A stretch of DNA of 64,000 bases from Diphasiastrum complanatum (GCA_029204225.1 CM055096.1:34177143-34241142); one strand, 5' to 3'; counted from the stretch's first letter, positions 45,897 to 62,215 are shown. Numbers and translations are program-made. Notes: a model not told the origin generated them from the letters alone.

Positions 45897-47240
45897 CTTT
45901 TACAAGTAGAGCTGAGGAAGTCCTCCAAATCCAAGGTAGAGCCTCCAAACATCCTCCAAGCAACTTGCAAGCTCCAAGATGCTCCCCAACTCCAAGCTAG
46001 GATGTCTCCATCTGCAAATAAGGATTTTCAAGCCTCCAAGGATCTCTCCTCCACCTGTGTACCTACTCTTAAACACAAAGATAGATAACAAGCTGGCCTC
46101 AAGTATTCACCACCCAACCATAGCTAGATCCAAGCGGCAAGCAAGACCTATCTAGCACCCCCTTGCTAACCATAAACAAATCACAAGCATACCACAACAC
46201 TCCATAGCATACTCAAGATCCAAACCCTACGTATGTCCCATACCATAAGCAAGCTCCAAACCCTAATCATACTACCACAAGAAAGCACTCTACACACTAG
46301 TAGCAACACTAGAGCATAAGCAAAGTGAGCAAGAGAGATCTCTCCCTCCAATGGGCACCCTACTACCCTCATATAGATGGCCCATGGACCCCTCCAGTGC
46401 ACTATGGAGTTCCATGCCCATCCAATGAGAGAGAGAGAAGCCTAAGGGAGATAAAGAACCTCCAAGAACCTCCATAGGCTTATGGAAAGTCAAGAGACTC
46501 CTTCCATAACCTATGACTCTTTGAATGTCTTTCTTGTGGGAGTTGGGAGGAGAATATGGGCTAGCTTGGAGGTACACACATATTGGTGGTCACAGGTGAT
46601 GGAAGTGTATGGTGGTGCCAGTTGAAAGCCATTGGGCAAGATAGCAGACTTGCATTGGACGAGCTGTGTATGGGACACGCAGAGGACGAAAAACGGGTCA
46701 ATAATCACACATTGGATGCTCTTGGAGAGTAGTGAGTGTGATGATTTTGTGGTTTTGCAGTCGGTAAGTCAATTTTGATCAAGTCATTTTAGCTGTGGGG
46801 CAGTGTATCAGGTTTGTCATCAAGGAGATACACTTCAACTGCCAGTTTGGATAAGTCAAGTCAATTTGCCATATCAATATTGCATCAGGGATGTAGATTT
46901 CAGTGATGACAGAGTGCAAGTCGTTTGGTTTGGGCCATGGAAGATCTCACAGGTTCACTTGGAGGGATATTGGCATGCATAGTCATGTGAGAGACTTGAT
47001 GGTGGCTTTGGAGTTCAAATATCAGTGTATTCTCAGGGAGTGGTTTGGAACCATTCACAAGAGCAGCTAGGAGCTAGCTTGGGGGAATATAGGTGGGCAC
47101 TACAGGGTAGATGCTCAAATCTTTGTGATTAGGGATGGCATTGGGATACCAAGTAGGGATAGCACTACAGGATGACATCGGAAAATCATCAGGGGGCAGC
47201 TATTTCATATTGGACTTGAGTCATTGGCATGGACAGGACT
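45897..47240 (-). other. Probable 5' LTR remnant and flank, no gene
   Basis: CTCCAAG-rich DNA. A TATA-like CTATATGAGG on the minus strand at about 46369-46378 could be the LTR promoter. LTR ends were not resolved because the other LTR is missing. Short ORFs here have no recognisable domain. Confidence 0.35.
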
Positions 47241-47252
47241 TACCGGTGGGAT

Positions 47253-48038
47253 TCATGATGTAGAAGCATTCAGTTCATCTTCAATTGGATCAACTAAAAT
47301 CCAAGCTACGTTCATCATATTGACAAAATATGTAATGGTAGTTTTAAGAGTACGATCATCCGTTGGAATGTTGCTTACTTCAGATATGTCATAATGTCGA
47401 CACATATAACCAGTTGTATAATCAATAGTTGCTAATGCTTGGTTCCAATTGACATTATCCATTTGAGAATCATAATGCTTCTTGGTTTCCAAGGGGAGGC
47501 CCGAACTTGAGACCAAAGAAACTTTGGATGTCAAGATAACCAATTGAGCCAACACCCTTGAGTTGAGAATCATAATGGATTCCCAATGCCTTATATGCTC
47601 GGTCAATAGTATGATCTGTTGTGGAAGAATCATCATCTCCTTTCTAAATAGATGGCTTGATCATCCAAGTGAGTGGATCAAGTTTGATAGTTTGTTCACG
47701 ATTCTCGAAAGTTATTTTGCCTGTACCCCATTTATGAATTACTTGCACAACTCATAACCAAGGATGTTCCAATAAAACATGATAGATGGATGGTGCTTCT
47801 AGTAAGTCCAATACTACAAAAGTAATGACAAATTGTACACCAGTAATCTTGACTGGTATATCTTCCACCATTCCTTTAGGTTTGATAGTTGACTAATATG
47901 CCAACTTTATTGCAAAAGTTACAGGCTTCAATTTTGTAAGACCCCACTTGGTGCACAGTTTGGTAGAAATTAGGTTGACTCGAGATCCTCCATCTATCAC
48001 AGCTGCCTCTCGATCAAAATGCTTATGTTGAATTGGCA
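47253..48038 (-). pseudogene. Retropepsin (gag-pol) relic
   Basis: Minus-strand frames read an aspartic protease domain: active site DGGSRVNLIS (DGGS codons at 47983-47994), then VTFAIKLA, KGMVEDIPVKITGVQFVITFVVLDL, a LLEHPWL-like strand and KWGTGKITF, followed by a 127-codon tail (47253-47636). Stops and frame changes interrupt it (for example near 47895 and 47755). It belongs to the retropepsin family of plant Ty3/gypsy gag-pol proteins; no RT is attached here. Confidence rests on order and spacing of motifs. Confidence 0.6.
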
Positions 48039-52103
<4,065 letters not shown>

Positions 52104-53079
52104 TCACAATATCTGTATTATGATTTCAGGGAAGTTCAATGGATAGATCCAAAATGGATTATCACTTGATCTTTTTTGAGATTTATGCAGAAAACGGTTG
52201 ATGTCAGGATTATTTATAAAGCATATATCATCAATGTATATGAATGAATGCTTGCAAGCATCTATGTAAGCAGTTTGCCCAAGCTTGGCGAGTCTCTTAA
52301 TGAATTGTATTTCAAAAAAGGAAAGATACCAATTACACCAAATTGGTGAACATGAACAACCCATAGGGATACCCCGGATTTGACGCCAAGTATGATTACC
52401 AAGTCTAACAATACAATGATCAATCAAAAAGGAATTCCAAATGCAAAATGTCATTTACTTCCGCAATTTTCCAACCCAGAGAAAGCTTATTAGTCCAAGA
52501 CCACTTAAAAACTTTATTGTTAGGTAACCATTTACACTAAATTTGAGTTTTATTGGCATATTTAGAAGCGGAGAGGATTAGCTTTTTCATAATTGTTTTC
52601 AAGCCTTCAGGACCATCAAGTGAAAAATTTTCATAACATTTGGAAATATTAGTAACCCACATACTATAGACGCGCTCAGGGATATTAAGGTAGAAATCAA
52701 TAGATGAATCACACTACCAAAAGAGAGTAGTATCCACATTTAGGTAGCTCTTGAATGAGATTGTCTTAAGGCCTGCATTTTCCATCAGAAAAGGATGCAA
52801 CATACCAAGAATGCCTATTAGGAAAATAGAGAGATTGCTGAAACAACAATCATGGGCGTTGGTGATCCATAAAAAAGATTCCTTATGAGCTTTGTATGTG
52901 CATAAGAGGTAAGGTAAATCCTTGTTTCCTATTAATTCCATTGGCAATAGTTCGTCCAGCTTCGAGCTTGATAGTTTGAAAAACTTCACACCCGAGTAGT
53001 GGAGGTCCGATAGTTCGTCCTCCCCCTGCCTTGCACATTGATGTTTGGAAGTGTCGGCCTGACCCGAAATGTCGGCCAA
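52104..53079 (-). pseudogene. Reverse transcriptase relic resembling Penelope-like elements
   Basis: Two minus-strand frames joined by stops and a frameshift. The upstream part (52714-53079) has LPYLLCTYKAHK and FLWITNA. The middle, with stops near 52714 and 52545, has TNISKCYENFSLDGPEGL, the motif-A region. The downstream part (52104-52454) has RGIPMGCSCSPI and FIYIDD (YIDD codons 52227-52238). The order PKAHK-like, motif A, GIPMG and YIDD with small spacing resembles Penelope-like RTs more than LTR or LINE RTs. The motif-A aspartate appears to be asparagine (52648-52650). No GIY-YIG endonuclease was recognised. Confidence 0.5.
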
Positions 53080-53129
53080 CTGAGTAAAAATACAAGGAAA
53101 AATACTAAGGCTTTAAAGTAGAAACACAA

Positions 53130-53781
53130 TGTTTCTTCAAGTCTCCTCAAACTGAGGCAGAAAAGGAGGAAATAAAGCGCTACCTGTTTCAATCCATCAT
53201 CGGCTCACTGATGTACGCAATGATCTCACCACGACCAGACCTTGCATATTCGATCAGTACACTTAGCCAGTTCCTGTCAAATCCAGACTTAACTCATTGG
53301 AAAGCACTAACAAAGGTCATGAAGTACATCCAAGCAACGAAAACTCTCAGCATCTGCTATGGAGGCAACCAAACTGCCAACATCCTAAAGCCTACACAAA
53401 TGCGGACTGGGCAAGAGATGTCGATACCAGAAAATCAACTTCTGGATTTGTATTTTTATACAACCAAGGCCCAATCTCATGGAGCAGCTGGAAGCAGACC
53501 TCAGTTGCATTATCATCAATGGAATCCGAATACATAGCTGCCACAAATGCAACCAAAGAGGCGATCTGGCTAAGACAGAGATTTCACTCTTGAAGCAAAT
53601 ATATCAAAATCAGGTATCATTACCTTAGAAAGAAAGTACATAGCAAGGAAGTAACATTGGTTTTCTGCAGAACAAACTACATGGCCCCAGATTACTTCAC
53701 AAAGGCTCTATCAAAAGAGCATCATCTCAGATTTAACGATATGTTAAATTTGAAGATCAAAGCTTTTCAGGATCCATATTA
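53130..53781 (+). pseudogene. Ty1/copia RT-RNase H C-terminal relic
   Basis: Reads CFFKSPQTEAEKEE, YLFQSIIGSLMYAM, RPDLAYSISTLSQFLSNP, then after a frameshift near 53390 YTNADWARDVDTRKSTSGFV, SWSSWKQTSVALSSMESEYIAA and a terminal YFTKALSKEHHLRF ending in a stop at 53781. These are the C-terminal RT connection and RNase H of copia Pol. Everything 5' is missing; the piece abuts the opposite-strand RT relic. Confidence 0.85.
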
Positions 53782-53903
53782 AGGTTCCTTATAAGTAAAG
53801 GTGGTCTCCACCATAGATTCACTTTCAATTTTCCTTTTGCTTTCTATTGCAATCTGCGATTTTGCGAGCAAATTGCGATTTTTTGATCACCTTCAATTAT
53901 TAG

Positions 53904-54007
<104 letters not shown>

Positions 54008-54086
54008 ACGTTAAATATGGTAAAGTATACTTATGTTGTTAGAGCAAATTTTTTTATCTACATATATTCAGAATTTAAATTTTTTT

Positions 54087-54189
54087 TTTTTCTGATGGGT
54101 CTCCATCCGTCAAGGCGGACCCATCAGAAAAATCTAAAAAAAGAAGAAGTGTTTAGATGGGTCTCGTTGCGGCAGATGGAGACCCATCT
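54087..54189. repeat. Two adjacent perfect inverted repeats built on GATGGGTC
   Basis: Hairpin 1: CTGATGGGTC (54092-54101) pairs with GACCCATCAG (54118-54127), extendable by five T/A pairs. Hairpin 2: AGATGGGTCTC (54155-54165) pairs with GAGACCCATCT (54179-54189). A third AATGGGTCTC follows near 54209 without a partner. Function unknown. Confidence 0.85.
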
Positions 54190-54468
54190 TATTTACAAAT
54201 AAAAAACAATGTTCTAATGGGTCTCGTCTCTACCCACTGCGCTGAAAAATGTTTTGTAGATTTAGTTTTTTGTAGGTATGAGGCATTCTCATAAAATCTC
54301 TAGGTAGATATAAACTTGAAACATTGAAAACTTTGTAAGGTTTTGTAGAATGTAAATTAATCTTCAAGGGAGACTATTGAAATACAAAAAATAGTTTATA
54401 TCTCTCTCTTTCTCCCTCTTTAGATTCCCCCGCCCCCTTGCCCCCCCTTTAATGATCAAGGGAGTGTT

Positions 54469-54596
54469 GAAATACAATAAATAATTTCTCTCTCTCTCTT
54501 TTTCCCTCTCTAGACTCATAGACTTGTACATAGCTAGATTAGTCAAAGCCCTAATTATCTTATCTATGTAGTTTGGTTATCATTATGCTAATCAAT

Positions 54597-54600
<4 letters not shown>
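54469..54600 (+). repeat. Possible copia LTR start remnants
   Basis: CAAGGGAGTGTTGAAATACAA at about 54461-54481 resembles a polypurine tract followed by an LTR starting TGTTGAAATAC. A diverged copy of the same block lies at 54364-54420. May be the 3' end of the copia relic at 53130-53781. No matching second LTR is seen. Confidence 0.35.

Positions 54601-54643
<43 letters not shown>
54601..54643. repeat. (GT)21 microsatellite
   Basis: 43 bp of uninterrupted GT. Confidence 0.97.
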
Positions 54644-54645
<2 letters not shown>

Positions 54646-56590
54646 GCTTCTCTTCAATCATTTATTGTGTGTCTACTCTTGGTCTTGTCGGCTATGTGTT
54701 TGGAATACTTTTGATAATATTGGAGACAATTAGTATGTGTGAACAAGCAACATGCTACGATATACTAATGCATTTGGCATGTTAATGAAATCATTTTCAT
54801 GGACTAACATCAAAGGAGAATGCTCCATTTTGGTTATTTGAAATTATTCCTTACCATGGTTGGGCCTCACTACTTTCAAACTTTAACAATGATGCTTATA
54901 ACCTATTAGACAAGTTTTGTTGCCATGTCATGGACAAATAACAATATCCTAGTTAAGATGTGCCAAGATGCTCTATTCAAAGCCATGCATAAATCTATAG
55001 ATGTTGCTTTTCACATTGCTATTTACTAGAGCTAACATTTAGGGCATATATTTTTTGATCAAGAGGTAAGGATAGATGCTCGTCAAATGTATTCACAATT
55101 GTGTTGGCATCCACTTGCCATACTTCACCATGCATACAATACTTTCTTTTTCCTAGAAGATAATTTCTCAAGTTTGATGTTTGTCTATCAAACTTGAATT
55201 GTTTTCTTGACAATGTTAGTGAGTAGAGTAATTGCACTACATGTAAATGTTATTGATATGCATATCATAATTACTCAAAATCTCATGTATTGACAGAGAA
55301 GAAAAATAGGTAGACACTTTTGAGGAAGATGTAAGGATAGACATTATGTTAAATACATTCACAACATCCACTTATGAGGCTATACCCTACAATTGACAAT
55401 TTTTCCATAGTTGAGGAAAGCATCAATGAAGAGGGAGAACATGCATCAGATGAGAAAATCCCACTTTTGATTGTAAAGTTGTTATGTCAAGTGCATTCAC
55501 AACAGTCATGGCAACCACTTCTTAGGTTATGCCCCATAGTTGACAATTTGTTGTGAAGATGGATGATAACTACGACCTTATGGTGCCTATCCTGGTATTG
55601 TGAAGTTGACAAGCTTTAACATCAAATTTGAAATTTTTTTTCCCCATCTCGAGTCATGTGTGATTAGTGCAATTATATTATCATGAAATGCTACTAATGT
55701 GTTCTAAAAAATTATGGCATTTTTGTATTGAAGCACATGTACAAATAAGATTTCATATGGCAACATGCATATCCAAACTATCTTATAGTACTTGTGATAT
55801 TCTATATTTTCACAAGGATATTAAATGATCTTGCTATGTTTCGTGTATGCATGTGATGTCCTTTTGAAGCCAAAAATCTCGAAAAGTAACAAATTCTTTA
55901 TAAATCCAAAGTCAATTGATCATGATATAGATATGTAATATATTCATAAATCAGCTTGTCTTGGGTATTTTGGGCTAATCTTTGATATTAAGTTAAATCT
56001 TTTGGACTTATGAAGGTGCAAAATATTTTTATCAAATCAGACAACGAATATTAGGGATAATGGGTAGGCTAGTAGGAATAATGGTACCTCCAATATAAAG
56101 TATGTATCCCAATTACAAAAGTTTTTTTTGAATTAAATGTCTAATCCTATTTGATAGTCTTAGATAACATGATTTCAAAAGTCTTTTTTTTATTATATCT
56201 CCCTATCAATCTTTGATTGGTTCACTTCATAGTTGTCTATTGTGCTATCATCAAGATGATGCATGAAGCTTACTATTTAGTAGTATATGTTGTCGAGTCA
56301 CCCTTGATGGTTGCTATAATTCAATTAATATTGTATGGAACACAAGTAGCACAACATGATAGACACCATTTGGCAACCCATGCACTCAACACTAATGCAT
56401 AATTTAATCTATCACATTGCTTTATAGTTGGATAACATCTTCTTGACATGTTTGTGTTTTATGAAGTTGAATGAAACTGAAAAGACATGAAATATGGAGG
56501 TGACATGGGGATGTGATCAACGTTTTAGTCTGATGCCATCCTTAGTTTGAGAAAAGTTTACTCTGATGCCAATATTAGGTTATAGGATCC
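54644..56590. other. AT-rich intergenic stretch, no recognised gene
   Basis: No supported gene. Three diverged copies of a block with ATTCACAA...CCACTT...TGACAATTT lie around 55088, 55360 and 55490. Confidence 0.45.
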
Positions 56591-56594
56591 AAGG

Positions 56595-56665
56595 ATAGGT
56601 TCACTTGGTTAGCATGGTGTTCAAAGTTTATATGGTCCGAGGTTCAAGGCCCCCATTCCCCTTGG
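56595..56665 (+). repeat. tRNA-like SINE head (weak)
   Basis: A-box-like TTGGTTAGCATGG (56606-56618) and B-box-like GAGGTTCAAGGCC (56639-56651) are spaced as in tRNA-derived promoters. No cloverleaf with paired ends was found, so it is not called a tRNA. Confidence 0.3.
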
Positions 56666-56671
56666 AACCAA

Positions 56672-56723
56672 GATGCATAATTAGGTCACAAATCAATGAT
56701 GCATAATTAGGTCACAAATCAAT
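56672..56723. repeat. 26-bp perfect tandem duplication
   Basis: GATGCATAATTAGGTCACAA followed by ATCAAT occurs twice in immediate succession (56672-56697 and 56698-56723). Confidence 0.92.
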
Positions 56724-59143
56724 GAAGAGAAAACATATTCAAAGCATTTATTCAAAGACACATCCATCCTCACGATCCATTCCTATTACCACCATTACAT
56801 TCATGTCGTTGTTGCAGATGATGCACTCACGGAAACCCCCCACATGTAATGCCGCTCGCCTTCCATGTACTACTCCACTTTGGTAGAAATCAATGCTGTG
56901 TTGATGTTACGCACACTTTTGTGGATCCAGGGAATTAGCCTTCATGCATCACTAAATCCTTCTTTAATGTCACCAACGGCTTTATGATGATGTGGACGTT
57001 TTGCAGATTACAGCCTTGTTGAGAGGGGCTCCTTATGTGTGTCTCACTTTTCTCAGGGGCACACATTCTGCAGTCAATTCAGCCAAAAGCAATCAGAGCA
57101 TCCTCAATATTCTTCTGCAGAATGCTCCCAAATGCAAGCTAGGGTAGACCGTCCATCTGCACTAGCTCCTTCGGCAGCTTCTGGTATGTTCTTATCCATA
57201 TTGGAAGTTTTCCTTGGAAGCTTATCTATTGAAATATTATTCTTAGAGTGCTACCTTGCTAAGATTAGTTTGCTGGCAGCTTCAACTTTGAAAGAATTTC
57301 ATATAAAGAAGTTCCTGAATTCCTCCTAAAGTATGTTAAATTTAAGCACAAGAATGTCTGTAGAGGACTTTTTATGAACAAGAATTACAAGGGTAGGGTT
57401 TTAGTTCATGTCGTGCTGCAGATAAACAGCGATACTAATTCCAATTTTACTTCTGTGAGTACTTTAGAAACCAGGCAGACATTGAAAGACGTGTGTTGTG
57501 CTGGTCCACATATATATGTCACCACACTTGACGAAATAACTTGGTCATTTGGAACTATATCCACCTTAGAGAGTAATTTTCTTTTCTGCAAGTAATTTTT
57601 TCATTTGGCCAAAAATCATTTTTGAATTCTTAATGACTAGATACCAAGAACTATGGTAAGATACACTTGGTAAGATGGTAACGTATTCGACCTCAGGTTT
57701 TCGAGTTTTGGGCCAGATCAAGTCTGGAGAGGGCTAGGTGTTTATCGGCTAAGTCACTATATAAGGGCTATAGGATAATACCTAAGCCCTAAGAAGTAAT
57801 AGGGTAAATTAAACTTCCATGGTTGAGAAGCACATAACCATAGCTGTAATAAAAAAGATATGAGCTGCATAAAGTGTAGGCCATTTTGAACATGGAGGCA
57901 AACATGTGTGAAAATATAATGGGAATCTAGTTTCACTCAAAATTTAAAATCATGCAAATTTTTAAAATGAGCCCCATAGAGCATCCCATGCACGACCTGG
58001 AGCTATATTAATTGACGTATCAAAAAAGCTATTTGGACAATGCTTGAATTGAGAAACAAGGACCATAAGCAACTTGCTACCACATGCTAAGAAAAGGACT
58101 TTGGTGCCACATAACACAAACAGAATGCCCACTAGTCAAATGATCAAGCCAACACTATGTATGAGCAAGCCGACAACAACAATGATACATATTTGATGCC
58201 AAACCAATGTAACAGACCATGCAAACCATAAGAATGTGAAATAAGCACCACGTGTGAATTATGCCATTCTAATGGAACAAGAGAGCTAGAAGAAAGAGTG
58301 CTAATATCATCATAAGTGTATTAAGCAATCAAGAGAGACCATGAATGTATGAAAGTAGCTGCTTATAATGCACAAGATATAGCCTGTATGAATGTATCAT
58401 ACACTTGTGCCATCGTGGGAGCAACAAGTCGACCCTGGTAAAGAGTATGAACTTGAGACAAGACCTTTCAACGCAAAAGGATCCACATAAGCTAAAAGAA
58501 CCTGGCAAAGTACAAATATCAGCATATTGTCGCAATGTCGCTGCACCAAAGTGTATTCATGCCGAACTATATGAAGTGGCCATGCCAGTTGGAACAAACA
58601 AGCATGCCTCATATTAGTAGGTAGGAATGGAGCGAAAAATGTACGCATGCTTAAAAAAATCTACAAGGACCAAAAATATCTATTACCAATAATAGAACAT
58701 CTTGTCAATGCACTCTAGCTTAGTTGGATAGACCAAGAATATCATGTAGTAGTGACATGAATGTGTGGAGGGTGGGTGTGTGGAAGTTCCAAGCAATCCA
58801 TAAGTCCCATGAATGTGAACCATCTACAAGAGCTAGCTCAAATGCATCTCATAAGAGATGCCTAGACCAAGGTTGACTTACAGAACCAATAGGATTTGGC
58901 TCCACAATCATAGCAACACCACATACAACATCATACCAATCTAGAGCATATGTGATACTATTGTGGTCTAGGCACGACTACAAACGTAATAGTTTTCCAA
59001 TATGTATATCTGCTTTCAGAACAAGAGGACTAGCAAATTCCTCCAACAAGTCCACAATAAGTATGGAAGGGTACACTAGGCTGAATATACTGTGCGCCGA
59101 AAACAAAAGAGAGAGAAATTTACTGCTTGTTGTTTCTTGTGAT
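56724..59143. other. Intergenic stretch, no supported gene
   Basis: Short ORFs only. A second weak tRNA-like pair (CTTGGTAAGATGG at 57667 and AGGTTTTCGAG at 57695) lies near 57660-57715. The 96-codon frame at 57039-57329 is discussed under rejected items. Confidence 0.45.
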
Positions 59144-59533
59144 TGTTAGAATTAATGGTTAATTGTAGAGGCCAGCCTGCGTGCTAGAAGGCCTATTTCT
59201 ATTTTTAGTATAGGTACTATCTATTTTTAGTATAGGTTCCTAAGTTAGTACCAATTTTGCTAGAATATTACAGAAATCTATTTTATAGATTTCTATTGTT
59301 AAGACTTCATAATTAGCATTTCAATTGCTATTGTAGAAGGATAGCTTTTGCTTTTCATTGTGGGCAGTCTCTATAAGAGTAGATGGGCGCCCACCTCCAT
59401 TGTTATCTCAATTTCCAGCTTATGAAGCATAGCTTCTTGCAGTCTCTCTTCTTCTTCAGCTTGTGGTTGATGATTTGTGTGAGTACTAATAAGATTAGTC
59501 TACTTTGATTAGAGAATCTCTTCGATTCTAACA
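59144..59533 (+). repeat. 5' LTR of copia element (390 bp)
   Basis: Terminal inverted repeat TGTTAGAAT...ATTCTAACA. TATA-like TCTCTATAAGAG at about 59368-59379. Confidence 0.93.
59372..59378 (+). promoter_or_regulatory. TATA box of copia 5' LTR
   Basis: TATAAGA within CTCTATAAGAGTAG, about 160 bp before the LTR end; repeated in the 3' LTR at 63429. Confidence 0.6.
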
Positions 59534-59547
59534 TGGTATCAGAGCCA
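59534..59547 (+). other. Copia primer-binding site, initiator-Met tRNA
   Basis: TGGTATCAGAGCCA starts directly after the 5' LTR. Confidence 0.93.
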
Positions 59548-60484
59548 TCTCGTTAAGATCGGGATCTACGGAAGGAAGGAGAAGATCAGCACTGCAGGTT
59601 TTACTGGTGGAGATCGGATCTAGTGGAGGTGCTATTTGTTGAAGGTTGCATCTGGTGGTGGCGCCATCATGTGTTGGTTTTTCTGGTGGAGGTCACATCT
59701 TGCGGAGGTAGCTTCTGAACAGGCAGCAGTATCAGACAGGCAGATCCGAGGGAGGCAACATCCAAGACAGCAGAACAAGTATTTTCTTGTGTAGGTTTTA
59801 TGTGGTGCAGGTTCATCTGAAGGTGGCAGCAGCAACCAAACAGGCAGTACCTGAGGAAATAGTGTCCAGGACAGGCTTTATCTGGGGCAGTTTCCAGAAT
59901 AGAGGCATATATGAGGGCGGCAGTCTCTGGTGGAGGCAACATCTGGTTCAAGCATATCTGAGGGTGGCAGTCCCTGGTGGAAGCAACATTTGGTCTGGTG
60001 CAGGCATATCTGAGGGTGACAAGATCAGGTCAGAACAGGCAACATCCCGTGCATGCACATCTGAGGGCAGCAGGATCAGATCAAAACTGGTGGAGGCAGT
60101 TACTGGTGTAGGTCATATCTGCAGCAAAGGAGGCAACAACTGAGATCAGAGTTAGCTGAGCATGATAGCAGCTGGTGAAGGCATCAGCTGAGGGTGGCAT
60201 CAACCTTGATAGATCAGAACCAGACAAGTTCTATCTGGGGACAACAACATCTGAAAAAATCAAATCAGATTTAGAACAAATAACAATCAGATAGGTGTTA
60301 TCTGAGTGAGGCAGAACCTGGACAGGTCAGGTTAGAACCAGACAGGTTCTATTTGGGACAGCAGACAGGTAAATCTGAGGCAGGTAGTATTTGGACAGGT
60401 GCTATCCAGGGAAGGCGACGATTAATAGATTGTTGCATGCAAGTATATTCTTAGTAAAAAGCCCATCATTTTTGTACGACAAAG
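59548..60484 (+). other. Copia leader of degenerate purine-rich repeats
   Basis: About 940 nt of loosely repeated words (GGTGGAGGCA, ATCTGAGGGTGGCAG, AGGTCAGAACAGG). The ORFs read through it have no domain. It separates the primer-binding site from gag. Confidence 0.6.
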
Positions 60485-61418
60485 ATGGGGAGTCTGAATG
60501 AATCTGTTCTTCCAAAATCAAGCAAGTTAGATGGATCTAACTACAACTTGTGGAAGTTCAAACTTCAGAATATACTTCAGGACAAAGAATATTGGGAAAT
60601 TATCATGGGACAAGAGGTGATGGCTCACGGTCTCAATGAACAAGATAGAAGGGCATTTGAAAAGCGGGTGCAACGTGCGCATCATATCATCAACTTATTT
60701 GTGAAGGATAAGGTTATTCCTTTGATTAGGAATGCAGTTGGGCCTAAGAATGCATGGGATATCCTTAAGAACACATGAAATGGTAAGTAAGTCTTGAGCG
60801 TTGTTCTTGAACAATAAGCTTCATACCTTGAAATTGGAATCAGAAGAATCCATTACGGATTTTATTACCAGGGTGAAGGATCTAAGAGATCAGTTGTCTT
60901 CTATAGGGGAAATTGTACTTGATAATACTCTTCTACAAATTGTTTTGAATAGCTTACCATTACAATATCGGAACTTTGTTATGACCCTAAGTTTGAGGGA
61001 GAGATCGCCGACATTTGACGAGCTCAATGGTTTGCTACTTCAAGAGGAATTACGAAGACAAAACTTGATGTCTAGGGAAGACTTCAAGGAACTGGGATTC
61101 TTTTCCAAGAATCAAGGTAAGAAGGGCAAGAAGAAAGGAGGCAAAAAGGATCAAAAGCAGGAAGGCAAGGACAATACGGAAAAAGGAGACAGTTCCAAAT
61201 CCAATCCAAAGAGAAATGGTAATTGTAACTTTTGTGGTAAATATGGTCATTTTGCGTTTGAGTGCAGGAAAAAGAAGGCAATCCAGGACAAGAAGAAGCA
61301 GTCAGGCAAGACGAAGACAAAAGTGAACCTGTGGGATGCTATGAGTTATTCTCAGCTTCAACATCAGAGATCTCTGAAGACTATTGGTATATTGATTCTG
61401 GAGCAACACAACATATGA
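60485..61418 (+). pseudogene. Copia Gag, broken into two frames
   Basis: The first part (60485-60778) starts MGSLNESVLPKSSKLDGSN with YNLWKFKLQNIL, typical of plant copia Gag, and stops at TGA 60776-60778. After a frameshift the second part (60801-61418) continues with SITDFITRVKDLRDQL, the conserved capsid region, a lysine-rich linker and a CCHC knuckle CNFCGKYGHFAFEC. One frameshift or small deletion near 60775-60815 separates them. Gag would package RNA and form the particle; this copy cannot make it whole. Confidence 0.88.
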
Positions 61419-62200
61419 CACCACATCGTGAGTGGTTTACACAATTTGATGAAAGTGGTGTAAATTCACATGTCAAGCTTGGAGACGATTCTTCTTATGA
61501 CATCAAAGGTAGGAGAGTACATTTACCTTCAGGGGACATAGGAGAAATTAAGAATGTTCTCTATGTTCTAGGTTTAAAGAAGAATTTACTTTTAGTTTCT
61601 GCTATTGCTAAACAATATATGAAAGTTGAGTTTGATGATCAGAATTGTCTTATCAAAGACAAAAATAAAGGCTACAAAGTTGTCGTCAAAGGATCTTTGG
61701 AAGGCCGACTTTACAAACTTGATGCGACTACATCGGATCATCAGGCTTGTGCAGCTTCTGATAGCATGGAGAGTAGGATATGGTTGTATCTTCAAGAAAA
61801 ATTTGTGAAGGATGTGTTATGGGCAAGCATCATCGTATGCAGTTTCCTAAGGATGGAGCATATAGAGCCAACTGAGTCTATAGGGGGAGCATTCTACTTC
61901 ATGGTATTTGTCGATGATTTTTCCAGGAAGGTATGGATATACTTGCTTAAGTATAAGAGTCAAGCTTTAAAGTTCTTTACTCAGTTCAAATCACTTGTTG
62001 AGAAGTAGACAGGAAAGCAAATCAAGGTTCTACATTCAGATAAGGGAGGTGAGTTCATATCTACAGAGTTCTAGGAATTTTGCAAAGAACATAGAATCAA
62101 GAGACAATTTGCTTCGACTGATACACCACAACATAATGGAGTAGCCGAGAGAAAGAACAGGTCTATTGTGGAGAGTGCTCGAAGCATGCTATGAGGTAAG
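61262..62200 (+). pseudogene. Copia protease and integrase, broken
   Basis: The frame 61262-62008 contains the protease site WYIDSGATQHMT, the strand IKNVLYVLGLKKNLLLVSAI and, further on, FVDDFSRKVWIYLLK of the integrase core. The GAG-pre-integrase zinc region (about 61780-61870) is shifted in frame. Downstream the core continues as LHSDKGGEF and HNGVAERKNR but is interrupted by stops at 62006-62008, 62072-62074 and 62191-62193. Clearly non-functional. Confidence 0.85.
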
Positions 62201-62215
62201 AACCTCAAGAATCAT

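Noticed and set aside
57039-57329. 96-codon ORF with SIEILFLECYLAKISLL, faintly like a cyclin A helix
   Set aside because: The match is about 17 residues. The following residues do not continue the cyclin fold and no exon structure is visible.
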